Source: Flavobacteriales bacterium (lineage in GTDB: Bacteria > Bacteroidota > Bacteroidia > Flavobacteriales_D > Crocinitomicaceae). Taken from it: a stretch of DNA of 46,503 nt. This document shows positions 17,224-26,800 of the stretch, one piece after another; positions within the stretch are counted from its first letter, which is position 1, and every line of letters begins with the position of its first letter. The stretch covers positions 1 to 46,503 of the forward strand of contig CANLAQ010000018.1 of assembly GCA_947488235.1 (NCBI GenBank), in the 5' to 3' direction. The notes under the pieces are model-generated. The model was not told the origin of the DNA and searched no databases. It saw only the letters and a list, made by a program, of their open reading frames with translations. The position numbers and the translations under genes are program-made.

Positions 17224-18497
17224 GGTTTTTCTTCGTATTTTTTCTTATACTTCAAGTATAATTTTTCCTGAAAATTATGATGGTCAACTAGTTGACCATC
17301 TCTTATGATTAAGGTGACTTGATTGCTGCGCATATCCAAGGCAGAACCTTTGGAGACAAAAAGTGTCGCTGATTTTCCTGTTTCAATTGATCCATAATTT
17401 TGATCAATCCCTAAAATCTCACAAGCAGAAAGTGAAATTGATCGCACAGCTTGTTCTTCTGTTAAACCATAAGCCATTGCAGTTCCTGCTTGAAAAGGTA
17501 AGTTCCTAGTGTTCATTGCTTCCATATCACCTTCATTTTGAAGACAAAATAATATCTCTTCTTTCTGAAGAAGGGAGGCTAATTGATAAGGCAAAGCAAC
17601 ATTTTCATCTTCTGAATTGGGCAAACTATGCACCCTTTGCAACATCACCGGTATTTGAGCATCCTTTAAGCGAGCACCCAAGAGATAGGCATCATGCCCA
17701 CCAACGATTACCGGAAAAGGAATTTTGAATTCACTCACAAAAGAAATAATATCCGTTAACTGCTGTAATTCACTGGCATGAATAAAAACTCTTTTGGTGC
17801 CCTTAAAACAATCCACCATTGCTTCGAGGCGTTGATCAAAGTTAGTTGGTTTCTTATCTTTCGCATATACTGATGCCATTTGGAAAAAATCAAAAATTTC
17901 AGCGCATTGACTTTTATAATCTTTGTTTTTGTTCTTTGAATTAACTTCAGAATTCCAACTGTCTCCATTATTAGCCTCGGGCCAATTTAGGTGAACACCA
18001 TCATCTTTTAGAAGCGTTGCATCTTCCCAATTCCAGCCATCGAGAAACATTAGAGAGGAAGTTCCAGAGATAATCCCACCTCTGGGTGTTGTTTGCGTGA
18101 TTAAAATACCATTGGACTTTACGGTTTCAATAACTCTTGATTCAACCATGTAGGCAATTTGAGCTCTAACATGAGGGTTAAATTCGCCAACATCTTGAAA
18201 GTCACGCGTTGCCCTTACGGCATCTATTTCATTTAATCCAAGAGTAGAATTCGTTGCTACAAATCCAGGGTAAATCTGTTGACCATCAAGTTTAATTATG
18301 GTATCCCATTGCGTTTGATCAAAATTTGAGGTGAGTGCATTTTTGACAAATAATATTTTCCCGTCTTGAATGCCAATCGCCGAAGTTTCCACCACCGAAC
18401 CATTGCCAACATGCAACAAACCATTCAACAATAAAACTCTTTGTCCATTGACATGGAAAATTGTCAAAAAAAGAATTAAGGAAATAATTACTTTCAT
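17220..18497 (-). CDS. Exported amidohydrolase-like protein lacking the HxH motif
   Basis: A 425-residue exported protein (signal peptide MKVIISLILFLTIFHVNG, ending Q). The fold is that of imidazolonepropionase-like amidohydrolases: an N-terminal composite domain (LLNGLLHVGNGSVVET), then the barrel, then NYGSIETGKSATLFVSKG closing the composite domain. The metal-binding HxH that normally follows PGFID is replaced by PGFVATNSTLG, so the usual zinc site looks incomplete. It may be a non-catalytic partner of the larger amidohydrolase encoded one base upstream, whose N-terminal half has the same defect. The reading frame continues upstream to 18593, but the ATG at 18497 begins the signal peptide. 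Confidence 0.82.
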   Translation of the reverse strand: MKVIISLILFLTIFHVNGQRVLLLNGLLHVGNGSVVETSAIGIQDGKILFVKNALTSNFDQTQWDTIIKLDGQQIYPGFVATNSTLGLNEIDAVRATRDFQDVGEFNPHVRAQIAYMVESRVIETVKSNGILITQTTPRGGIISGTSSLMFLDGWNWEDATLLKDDGVHLNWPEANNGDSWNSEVNSKNKNKDYKSQCAEIFDFFQMASVYAKDKKPTNFDQRLEAMVDCFKGTKRVFIHASELQQLTDIISFVSEFKIPFPVIVGGHDAYLLGARLKDAQIPVMLQRVHSLPNSEDENVALPYQLASLLQKEEILFCLQNEGDMEAMNTRNLPFQAGTAMAYGLTEEQAVRSISLSACEILGIDQNYGSIETGKSATLFVSKGSALDMRSNQVTLIIRDGQLVDHHNFQEKLYLKYKKKYEEKP

Positions 18498-18498
18498 A

Positions 18499-21400
18499 TC
18501 AATGTGTATTTTCTGAGTCCGTGCCTTCTTCACCAAGGGTATTGCAATGAAACTCTTGTTTCTTTTTCTTTTCATACTTTTTGCCTGGAGCACTAGATTT
18601 ATTACTCTTTAGCATTAGGGCAGTGATTCTTGCTCTTTCCAATCTATTTCGCTCTTGTGCCGAGATATCTTCTATAGCGCTGTATTTAATTTCACCGTCA
18701 ATAATGGTATAATTTACTTTTGCATTAATACTTAGAGGATTGTCGCTCCATAAAACTAAATCTGCATCTTTCCCCACTTTAATACTTCCCATTCTATCAT
18801 CAAGATGCAAGAGTTTTGCTGGATTAAGCGTGACCATTTTCCAAGCCTCAATTTCAGACATACCTCCATATTTAACACTCTTTGCTGCTTCCTGATTCAA
18901 TCTTCGTCCCATCTCTGCATCATCTGAATTGATGGCTACTACTAAACCTTGTTGGGACATTAGAGAAGCATTATAAGGTATAGCATCGTTCACTTCAAAT
19001 TTATACGCCCACCAATCTGAGAATGTGGAAGCCCCTACTCCATGTGCTTTCATTTTATCCGCCACCTTATATCCTTCAAGAATGTGCGTAAAAGTATTTA
19101 CTGTGAAATGCATTGAATCTGCGACTTTCATTAACATATTAATTTCTGATTGAACATAAGAATGGCAAGTAATTTTTCTTTCACCCGATAAAATTTCAGA
19201 AAGAATATCCAGTTCTAAATCTTTACGAATAGCAGGGATTTTACCTTGTTTAAACTTTTCGATTTTCTCTTGGTAAATTAAAGCTCGATTAAAGCCATCG
19301 TAAAATACCTGTTCGACCCCCATACGCGTTTGAGGGAAGCGGACTGTGTTAAAATCTCCCCAGTTGGCTTGCTTAACATTTTCACCTAAAGCACATTTAA
19401 TAAATTTTGGGGCATTGGTAATAAGCATTTCAGAAGGCGAAGCGCCCCATTTTAATTTAATCAATGCTGATTGTCCACCAATAGTATTGGCAGAACCATG
19501 CAAAAGTTGTGCAGCAGTAACTCCACCTGATAATTGTCGATATATATTTATGTCATCCGGATTAACAACATCTCCAATACTCACTTCTGCTGTAACAGAC
19601 TCCCCTCCCTCATTTACACCTTTAGAAATAGCAATATGTGAATGTTCATCAATTATTCCGGAGGTTAAATGCTGATTTTTCGCATCAATTACCAAGGCAT
19701 TTGGAGGATATGCTTGATTGTCTTTTCCTACATAAACAATTTTTCCGGCAGAACATATCACCATGGCATCAGTAAGGATTTGTTCTGATTCATTGGTCCA
19801 GATTTGTGCATTTTTAATCACGATAGGCTTATCACTTGACTTTGAAATAGTACCAAAAGCCATATTGGGAAGCCAAGCTGATGGAGTAGTCAATTCAGTG
19901 GTGACTTCTTTGTTAGTTTTTTCTTTCTGACTTGGTTTTTCTTGTCTTATCGCGGCCCAAAGCACCCAAGTTCCATCTGCAATTAAGGCATCACCTTCCA
20001 TTACTCCACCCTCTGCAGAAATGCGTCCATGAAGTTGAAAGGAACCTTTATCTTTTTGATCATCCAAATTAAAAGACATTGAGATATCATCTTGATTTAA
20101 TCGAACAAGAACCTTATTAGTAAGAGTATCCGTTGTAGTTAATTTTGTTTTGGGATCATATTTCTTTACATATTCAATGAGTTGAGCTGTTGGTTTTTCT
20201 TTATCATCTAATAATTGAAGTAGGTATTTTTTGCCATTTAGGGTAAGTGAAAATTTTCCTAGGACATTATTTTTTTGTTCTGAGTTCAAAACCGTTCTCT
20301 CCCCTAAGTGCCAGGATTCTAATAATAAAGCTTCATTTTCGAAAGGATTTAAATTATAAACACAAAAACTTGCCAATTTTCCTTTATTCAAACTTCCGAT
20401 AAGAGAATCTATCCCTAGATAACTTGCTGGAACAAGCGTTAATGAATTAAGAATAGAAGCGGTGGAAACGCCTAATTCAACTTGCTTTCTAATATTCTTC
20501 CAAAAGACATCAGGAGCAGCAATTCCATTCGATGTTATTGCAAAACGGACCTCATTATCTAATAATATTTTAGTGTTAAAAGGAGCTAATTCCCAATGTT
20601 TTAAATCACTAAGGGGGATTTGTTTCGCTACATAAGGATCTTGCACATCGAAGGCATCTGGAAAATTTATTGGTACAACCAATTGCGCTTTTATATCCTT
20701 TAGATAGGTCACATTAGCATATTCATTTCCAGATCCAATAAAATTCATTGGGAGATCAAATTCCTTAGCGATTTTGGATGCTCGAATTATTTCCCATTTA
20801 TCCTCCACTTTAAAAAAGTTAGGCAGCGCCAGATGGTCTGTCCAAGATTTCATTGATAAAGAGTAATTATTGGTTTCTTGGGCATAAATTCGATCATAAA
20901 AAGCTTGTCTTAGCAGTGCGATAGAACCCATTTGCGATGATGGATAAGACTGATTAGAAGTTCCTTTTGAAAACGAATAAAAGTTGGCACTTAATGGAGA
21001 AATTATTGCTTTATTAATCGGAACATCTCCTATGCTCACTAGGGCGGCTGTACCTCTTGCAATCCCATCTTGCTGATGACTGAGGGCAAAACCAAATCCC
21101 ATTTTAATCAAAGACTCACTTGCAGTGGGATCCACATGAAATAAAGTGGCTGCATCCACTTCAGGATGAATTGCTTCATTCCAGTAATAATCACCTTTAT
21201 TTAGTGTGTTTAGCTGAGGACGATTAGAATGATGACTTACTGGAGCAGGAAGACCTATATTAGAATACAGTTCAATAAATGAGGGAATTATTGTTTTGCC
21301 ATTCATATCAATGACTACAGCATCGGAAGGCGACAAAAGTAACTTTCCGAAATCTTTGATCTTTTCATTTTCAATGAGCACCGAGACATTTTCCAATATT

Positions 21401-21543
21401 TCCGTTGGAGAAACAAAAAGATTCACATGCTGCAAAAAATAACTAGAAACTTTTGATTTTGCTACGCCATTATTGGGTTGATTTTGAGCAAAAATAATGC
21501 TATTAAGTAGTAAAAATAACGATAAGGTAAATAGACGCATCAT
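18499..21543 (-). CDS. Large exported two-part amidohydrolase
   Basis: A 1014-residue exported protein (signal peptide ending IIFAQ; ATG at 21543 or the adjacent ATG at 21540). The N-terminal half (to about residue 440) is a degenerate amidohydrolase unit in which the expected HxH site reads IPSFIELYSN, ending in a composite-domain GSLNKGKLASFCVYN motif. A linker domain of beta-strands follows (about 445-590). The C-terminal half is an intact-looking amidohydrolase: LTSGIIDEHSHIAIS supplies HxH, then ITCHSY, GASTFSDWW, NSDDAEMGRR with a metal-type Asp, and MGSIKVGKDADLVLW. Families of this kind cleave cyclic amides or dipeptides; the substrate is unknown. The C-terminal tail is Lys-rich and probably disordered. 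It is one base from the next amidohydrolase gene. Confidence 0.87.
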   Translation of the reverse strand: MMRLFTLSLFLLLNSIIFAQNQPNNGVAKSKVSSYFLQHVNLFVSPTEILENVSVLIENEKIKDFGKLLLSPSDAVVIDMNGKTIIPSFIELYSNIGLPAPVSHHSNRPQLNTLNKGDYYWNEAIHPEVDAATLFHVDPTASESLIKMGFGFALSHQQDGIARGTAALVSIGDVPINKAIISPLSANFYSFSKGTSNQSYPSSQMGSIALLRQAFYDRIYAQETNNYSLSMKSWTDHLALPNFFKVEDKWEIIRASKIAKEFDLPMNFIGSGNEYANVTYLKDIKAQLVVPINFPDAFDVQDPYVAKQIPLSDLKHWELAPFNTKILLDNEVRFAITSNGIAAPDVFWKNIRKQVELGVSTASILNSLTLVPASYLGIDSLIGSLNKGKLASFCVYNLNPFENEALLLESWHLGERTVLNSEQKNNVLGKFSLTLNGKKYLLQLLDDKEKPTAQLIEYVKKYDPKTKLTTTDTLTNKVLVRLNQDDISMSFNLDDQKDKGSFQLHGRISAEGGVMEGDALIADGTWVLWAAIRQEKPSQKEKTNKEVTTELTTPSAWLPNMAFGTISKSSDKPIVIKNAQIWTNESEQILTDAMVICSAGKIVYVGKDNQAYPPNALVIDAKNQHLTSGIIDEHSHIAISKGVNEGGESVTAEVSIGDVVNPDDINIYRQLSGGVTAAQLLHGSANTIGGQSALIKLKWGASPSEMLITNAPKFIKCALGENVKQANWGDFNTVRFPQTRMGVEQVFYDGFNRALIYQEKIEKFKQGKIPAIRKDLELDILSEILSGERKITCHSYVQSEINMLMKVADSMHFTVNTFTHILEGYKVADKMKAHGVGASTFSDWWAYKFEVNDAIPYNASLMSQQGLVVAINSDDAEMGRRLNQEAAKSVKYGGMSEIEAWKMVTLNPAKLLHLDDRMGSIKVGKDADLVLWSDNPLSINAKVNYTIIDGEIKYSAIEDISAQERNRLERARITALMLKSNKSSAPGKKYEKKKKQEFHCNTLGEEGTDSENTH

Positions 21544-21604
21544 GAGATTATTTTCAAGCGTGAATTTATAAAAAAAAGGGGTATTAACTTTATTATTAAA
21601 GAAC

Positions 21605-22282
21605 TTATTTGACATACTTCATTGCTTCGCGAAAAGCCAAGCCTTTTAATTCATGAAAACCTACTGTTTTTCTGACCCAATCTGGATTCCATTTAGAAAC
21701 CTCTCGCAAAGACCACCCAATTGCTTTTTGGATAAAAAAGGTTTTGTTCGATTTATAACAGGCAATCAAATAACTTAAGCGTTCTAAATCTACTGTGTCC
21801 TTATATTTTAGTTGATAAATCAAGCACGATCTATGCAGCCAAATTGAAGTTTCCTCTTGCCATGATTCCACTACAAGATCCATTTCTGCTGGGAATTTCT
21901 TTGCATACTTTCCAAGAATATTGGAGGCAAGAAGATCTACAGAATCCCACCAAGACTTATTCTCTAGGATAAACTTAATTTCAGAAATATCAGACGCTAT
22001 GAGCCAGGAATTTGGCCAAGAATTAACCCAATCTACTGCAATGTATTGATATTCTCGCGCTTCTTTCTCCCACAATTCACGAACTACATCCCATCGTTGG
22101 ATTGCTGAGAGATCTTTGGGGAGTACGGATTTCCATTGACGAAAAATCACTTTTCGGGGGACACTTGAAACGCCTAAGTACATGAAATTATCTTTCATAT
22201 ACTTTTCCATTCCAATCGCTTTAGATTTATCCGCCTGCTGTTCTAGCATAGTAGATAAAGTTTCAAGATGCTCCATCATCAT
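21605..22282 (-). CDS. AlkD-like DNA alkylation repair protein
   Basis: A 225-residue cytoplasmic protein of HEAT-like helical repeats. The C-terminal part shows the family signature: WLHRSCLIYQLKYKDTVDLE, then FFIQKAIGWSLREVSKWNPDWV, the typical last repeats of the DNA alkylation repair (AlkD/YhaZ-like) family. AlkD-type glycosylases remove positively charged alkylated purines without flipping the base. The Trp and Asp residues used by Bacillus AlkD cannot be assigned with certainty by eye. The start is one of three in-frame ATGs at 22282, 22279 and 22276. It lies directly downstream of the RNase P RNA gene and upstream of the amidohydrolases on the same strand. Confidence 0.9.
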   Translation of the reverse strand: MMMEHLETLSTMLEQQADKSKAIGMEKYMKDNFMYLGVSSVPRKVIFRQWKSVLPKDLSAIQRWDVVRELWEKEAREYQYIAVDWVNSWPNSWLIASDISEIKFILENKSWWDSVDLLASNILGKYAKKFPAEMDLVVESWQEETSIWLHRSCLIYQLKYKDTVDLERLSYLIACYKSNKTFFIQKAIGWSLREVSKWNPDWVRKTVGFHELKGLAFREAMKYVK

Positions 22283-22296
22283 TTAAAAATAAAAAA
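22283..22296 (-). terminator. U-rich 3' end of rnpB
   Basis: On the minus strand, P1 of the RNase P RNA is followed at once by ATTTTTTATTTTTA, a T-rich run that could end transcription after the closing P1/P-helix region. It reaches the start of the alkD-like gene, so some read-through into that gene is possible. Confidence 0.4.
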
Positions 22297-22664
22297 TGGC
22301 AAATCGTAAGCCGGGTCCTGTTCACCTCAGCTAAAAAAGCCTTGGCTGTCTATCATTTATCTAGCCCCATCTTCACAAATGGGGTCCATCAACCTACCCT
22401 CCGAGATTGGGCGAGCAACCCTCAAGCCTCGGTATACATGGTCTTTCAGTTCGTAAGGTTTACCTTGCCATCCTTGTCACCAAGAACGCGGTGAGCTCTT
22501 ACCTCACCTTTTCATCTTTTCCTTCCTAAGAAGGTAGTTTTCCTTTCTGTGGCACTTTCTGTACTATTAAAAATAGCCCTTCCCGTTAGGAAGTACGATG
22601 CTCTATACTGCCCGGACTTTCCTCTCTCTCACCGAGGTGAAACAGCGATAAACCGATTTGCCGC
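22297..22664 (-). ncRNA. rnpB: RNase P RNA (type A)
   Basis: The catalytic RNA that trims tRNA 5' ends. Reading the minus strand, the 5' end GCGGCAAATCG pairs with the 3' end CGATTTGCC: a perfect 9 bp P1 helix (plus-strand 22654-22662 with 22298-22306). Shortly after the 5' end comes GAGGAAAGUCCGGGC (22610-22625 region), the most conserved RNase P segment, and further on GUGCCACAGAAAG is present, with AAGGGUG-type and GGACCCGGCUUAC segments near the 3' end. The length of about 368 nt is normal for a bacterial type A molecule. A near -7 box (TAACTTTA) sits just upstream at 22667-22674, and a U-rich run follows the 3' end. Confidence 0.95.
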
Positions 22665-22666
22665 TA

Positions 22667-22674
22667 TAAAGTTA
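22667..22674 (-). promoter_or_regulatory. Candidate -7 box of rnpB (TAACTTTA)
   Basis: A one-mismatch version of TAnnTTTG. The first base of the perfect P1 helix (22662) lies after 4 intervening bases, which puts the expected transcription start of the RNA where the helix begins. Confidence 0.4.
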
Positions 22675-22680
22675 ATGAAT

Positions 22681-23763
22681 TTAGTCCTTGATTAGCTGAA
22701 CTATTTTTGAAGACTGCTTAGAATTCAATTGAACAAGATAATAACCGCTTGTAAAAGTGCGCATATCAATCTGTCCTTGCTGTAATTCTAATGATGCATA
22801 TTGAGCGATTACTTTACCTTTCAAATCAAAGACAACAACGCTTTCTAGATCCGTGGTGTTTTCGATAGTAAGAAAATCAAGAACTGGATTAGGGTAAATC
22901 ATATTATTTAAGTCCATTTCTTCAACTCCCGCATCTAAACCTAAATAATCTTCTTGATATTCAACAGAGGTAACATTTCCATTGGTCGTAATAACCTTTA
23001 ACAACCATTCCTTTTTATTAAGTCCAAACCATTCATATTCCGTTCGTGCTATGGGAGGAGTACCGAACCAAGTTCCAGCGCCAAAAAAAGTTTGGTAAAC
23101 AGAATCAATTTCATCGATTTCATGTTTGATACGAAGTACAGGAAAAGTACCTTTTGGAGTCGTAAGCGAACCCCAACCATCAACAGTTGTGTGTCTTTGT
23201 CTGTATTGTTTGAATTTAACATCGATGATTGGATTTAAATCAATAAAAGAATAACCTCTTGAAAAATGTTGATCGTTATAATTCAAGGGTAGTTTATACC
23301 TAGTTTCAATGGTATCCGATTTAAACGGCACTCCTTGTCCATTTACAGAGATCGAGTAGCCAATTGAGGTGATGGAATCATTATTTGATTTGGTATACTG
23401 ATTCAAATCGCTCAGCGTAACAGGTAAAAATTGTGATAATTGATCTAATGGTAAATCTTGGGTGGTATTAAAATAGGAAGCGCGGTAAGGACTTGAAGCT
23501 AAAGGACCGTAGGTTGTGAAGATAAGTATCGAAGCAAATCCAATAGGATTATACTTACGCACATATTGACTCGTTGCAAGTAAAGAACTATAATCCCAAT
23601 TGAAATTGGCTCCCGTAGAAACATAATCTAAATTAAAATCATTGGATTGACTCATACGAACCGTATCATTTGCTGCAGGAAAACTACTTGCCGTTAAAGT
23701 GACTTGAGCAACTACAAATTGAGTTGATAACAGAATGCTGAATCCAAACAAATACTTGATCAT
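22681..23763 (-). CDS. T9SS type A sorting-domain protein
   Basis: A 360-residue secreted protein. Residues 1-19 form a signal peptide ending VVAQ. The C-terminal 80 residues are a type A sorting domain: MIYPNPVLDFLTIEN, VVVFDLKGKVIAQY, and the closing DMRTFTSGYYLVQLNSKQSSKIVQLIKD, which directs the protein to the type IX secretion system and, in most cases, to attachment at the cell surface. The central part (about residues 20-270) is all-beta and I do not recognise its family; it has a DSxxTxGY-like stretch but no clear catalytic motif. It stands alone, read toward rnpB, and is divergent from the helicase gene. Confidence 0.88.
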   Translation of the reverse strand: MIKYLFGFSILLSTQFVVAQVTLTASSFPAANDTVRMSQSNDFNLDYVSTGANFNWDYSSLLATSQYVRKYNPIGFASILIFTTYGPLASSPYRASYFNTTQDLPLDQLSQFLPVTLSDLNQYTKSNNDSITSIGYSISVNGQGVPFKSDTIETRYKLPLNYNDQHFSRGYSFIDLNPIIDVKFKQYRQRHTTVDGWGSLTTPKGTFPVLRIKHEIDEIDSVYQTFFGAGTWFGTPPIARTEYEWFGLNKKEWLLKVITTNGNVTSVEYQEDYLGLDAGVEEMDLNNMIYPNPVLDFLTIENTTDLESVVVFDLKGKVIAQYASLELQQGQIDMRTFTSGYYLVQLNSKQSSKIVQLIKD

Positions 23764-23807
23764 AAGATAAAATTTAGTCTAGTAAAATTAGTTTATTTTA
23801 TGAATAA

Positions 23808-23837
23808 TTGAAAAAAAAGGAATACGCATTATCTTTA
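23808..23837 (+). promoter_or_regulatory. Candidate promoter of the helicase gene
   Basis: A TTG (23808-23810) and a near -7 box TATCTTTA (23830-23837) are separated by 19 bp, within the spacing used in Bacteroidota. The box ends 4 bp before the GTG start codon, so the transcript would have almost no leader. Confidence 0.4.
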
Positions 23838-23841
23838 CAGT

Positions 23842-26800
23842 GTGAAACCAAATGTCATAAGTTCAGAAATTCAAGAATTAATAGCTGAATTATCCTATTT
23901 TAGATCGGATGATATCTTGGTAAATATTAACCCAAAAAATGCACTTCTAATAGATTCTGACGCATTAATTAGTACTCCATTATTGGAAAAAGTCCTGATT
24001 GAAACACGGAAAATAGAAAAAGAATTTGGAATTAATCCCTTATGTAAAAGTAGAGGCACACTACAATTATCCTTAAATGGAAAAGAAGTTACTGCGCCCT
24101 TATTTTTAATTCCTGTAAAAGCCATCAGTAATAAAATAGAAGGTTTAGTTCGTTTGCAGGAAATTGAAGAATCGATGATTGTCAACCCATTTATTATTCA
24201 ACATTTAGCCCAAAATATTTCAAATTTTGACGCTTCAAAAATGGATAGTGAAACGGCAAGCTTAAAATATTTAAAAGAAATAAAAATAGAAACGATTGAT
24301 GTCGATTCCACCTTTATTGGAAATTTTCATCATCATCGCTATGCGCTTTTAGCAGAAATAGAAGGCGTACTAAAGAATGGGGATTATTCAAACCTATTAC
24401 AACGCTTATTCTTTGATATTGGTAAGGAAGAAAAAACAGAATTAAACTTTTCGGATGCTTTATTATTTCCATCTGATGCATCACAAGAAAAGGTATTTGA
24501 TCAACTAAATAAAGAAGATCTTGTATTACAAGGACCTCCTGGAACAGGAAAATCTCAAGTCATTGCAAATCTTATTGGTAAATGCTTACCACAAAATATG
24601 CGTTTATTACTCGTTTCTGAGAAAAGAGCGGCATTATTAGTCATTCAACAAAAATTAGAACAAGTTGGATTGGGGGACTTAGTTACGATAAGCACATCAA
24701 ATTTCACCTCAAAAGAATTAATCCAAGGATTAAAAAATAGCTGGCAAAGAATTGAAAATGAAACATATTCTTTAAATAATATTGGAGAAAATTTTAAAGA
24801 TAGAATTAACTTAATTCAGCTAGAACTAGACCTGCTCAACAAAAAGGATGTCATTGACGGATTGTCTATTAAAGAGTTTTTAATCCTAAATAAAGGATTA
24901 GATTTAGAGAAGATGCCTTATGAAAGCGATTTGCCTTCTCTGAGTTCATGGATGCAACATAAAAAAACAATTCAAGAAATTCCGTCTAAAATATTGGAGT
25001 GTATTGCGCCCTTAAAATCTAATTTTGATTACAAAGGTCAGATACAAAATTTTGACAAAACACTACAGCAACTCATTTCTGATTTAGATCAAATCAAGGC
25101 CGATTTTAAATGTTCAACCCTTGAAGACCTATTAAGCTTGCAAGAAAAATCAACGATTAATCATCGTTTTTCAAGTGCCTTATATCAAAAATACCAGCCA
25201 TTAATAACAAAGAATAAGGATAAGTTTTTGAAATTAAAGGTCAAGTATCTGAGCAAAGAGAAAGCACTTTTGAGAAAAGAGAGTCAATTGACCCATTGGT
25301 TAATCTTGCCTAGCCCACTAGAAGTTGAGGTATTAATTGAGAAGCATAGCAAAAAAGGATTTTTAGCTGGGTTAGCCTGGAAAAAAGAAAAGAAAAAGTG
25401 GTTCAGAACTCCTCAAATTGACTTTAATTCGGCATTGAAATCAATTTTAGAGTATGCCAAAGAAAAAGAAAGTTTTGAAAATATTTGTGAGGCATTAATC
25501 AGTATTGGAGTTGAAAATCCGGACAAGGATATTGAGATTATCTCTGGGCTATTACACGGTGGAAGTTCCGATAATTGGGAGCAATATGATCAATGGGATG
25601 AAACTGAAAAGACATCGTTGAGCAGTAATTTTCAATTAATAAATAGAGCATTGCAAATATTGCAAAGCAACTTCAATTTTAAAAAAGAGCAGGAATTACT
25701 TCCCTATCTGAGAGACTTTCTAGATGCCATTCCACTCATTATTTCTCATTCCAATCAACTTACTGAATTACCTCAAGAAATCTTGACGAGCATCAAAAAG
25801 GAAGTTAATGTATTAAGGACTGAGCAAGGCATCATTAAAAAAGCTTGGGTAAATTTTATGGGTGATTACCCGAAATTTAGCGCTCACAATGCAGGTGAAT
25901 TTCTATCAAACTGTATTAGTTTAACAAGTGTCTTACAAGCTGAATCAAGTGCATTGGTTGCGCGTATCTTACAGGAGCAACAAGTTAAATTTAAATATTA
26001 TCAGCACTTAATTGAAACGCCTAATACAAAATTAAAAGAAGACGAAATATCACTTAAAAAAATCTTAAAAAAAGGCAAGGCAATTTTAGTAAAAGAATTT
26101 GGAAAGCAACGAAATCATCAATCCATAAGATTATTGTGTGCTGGAGAAGCAGCGCCATGGATTCAATTATTAAAACCATTATGGTTAACAAATCCTACTC
26201 AATTAGCAAGTAATCTACCCTTAATACCAGAGCAATTTGATTTGGCAATTGTAGATGAAGCGAGTCAAATAAATTTAAGTCATGCCATTGGAACTTTGTA
26301 CAGATCCAAAAGAATATTAATTGCTGGAGACAGTCAACAAATGGCACCGAGTCAGTTTTTTAAGCAACGAAATGATGACGCTCAAAGCTTGCTTCACAAA
26401 GGAAGTTATTACTTTAAGAACATTGTGTTGAAGAATCACTATCGCAGTGAGCATCCTGCCTTAATCTCCTTCTCTAACAAACACTTTTATAACAATGAGT
26501 TGGTTGCCTTTCCATCCATTAGACAAGAAAAACAACCCCTTGTTTTACATTATATTGAGAATGGAACCTATACCGAAAGACAAAATCAAACTGAAGCAAA
26601 AGATCTTGTACGCTTTATTCAACCGCTTTTAAAAAACGAAAAAGAAAAACTAGGCATTGTTGCTTTTTCCCTTTCGCAATTGTCTTGTATTTTGAATCAA
26701 TTTAGTGCTCGAGAACAACTACTTATCCAAGATAGAATAGACAACGATACTTTATTTTTTAAATCATTGGAGAATGTTCAGGGAGATGAATGTGATCAAT

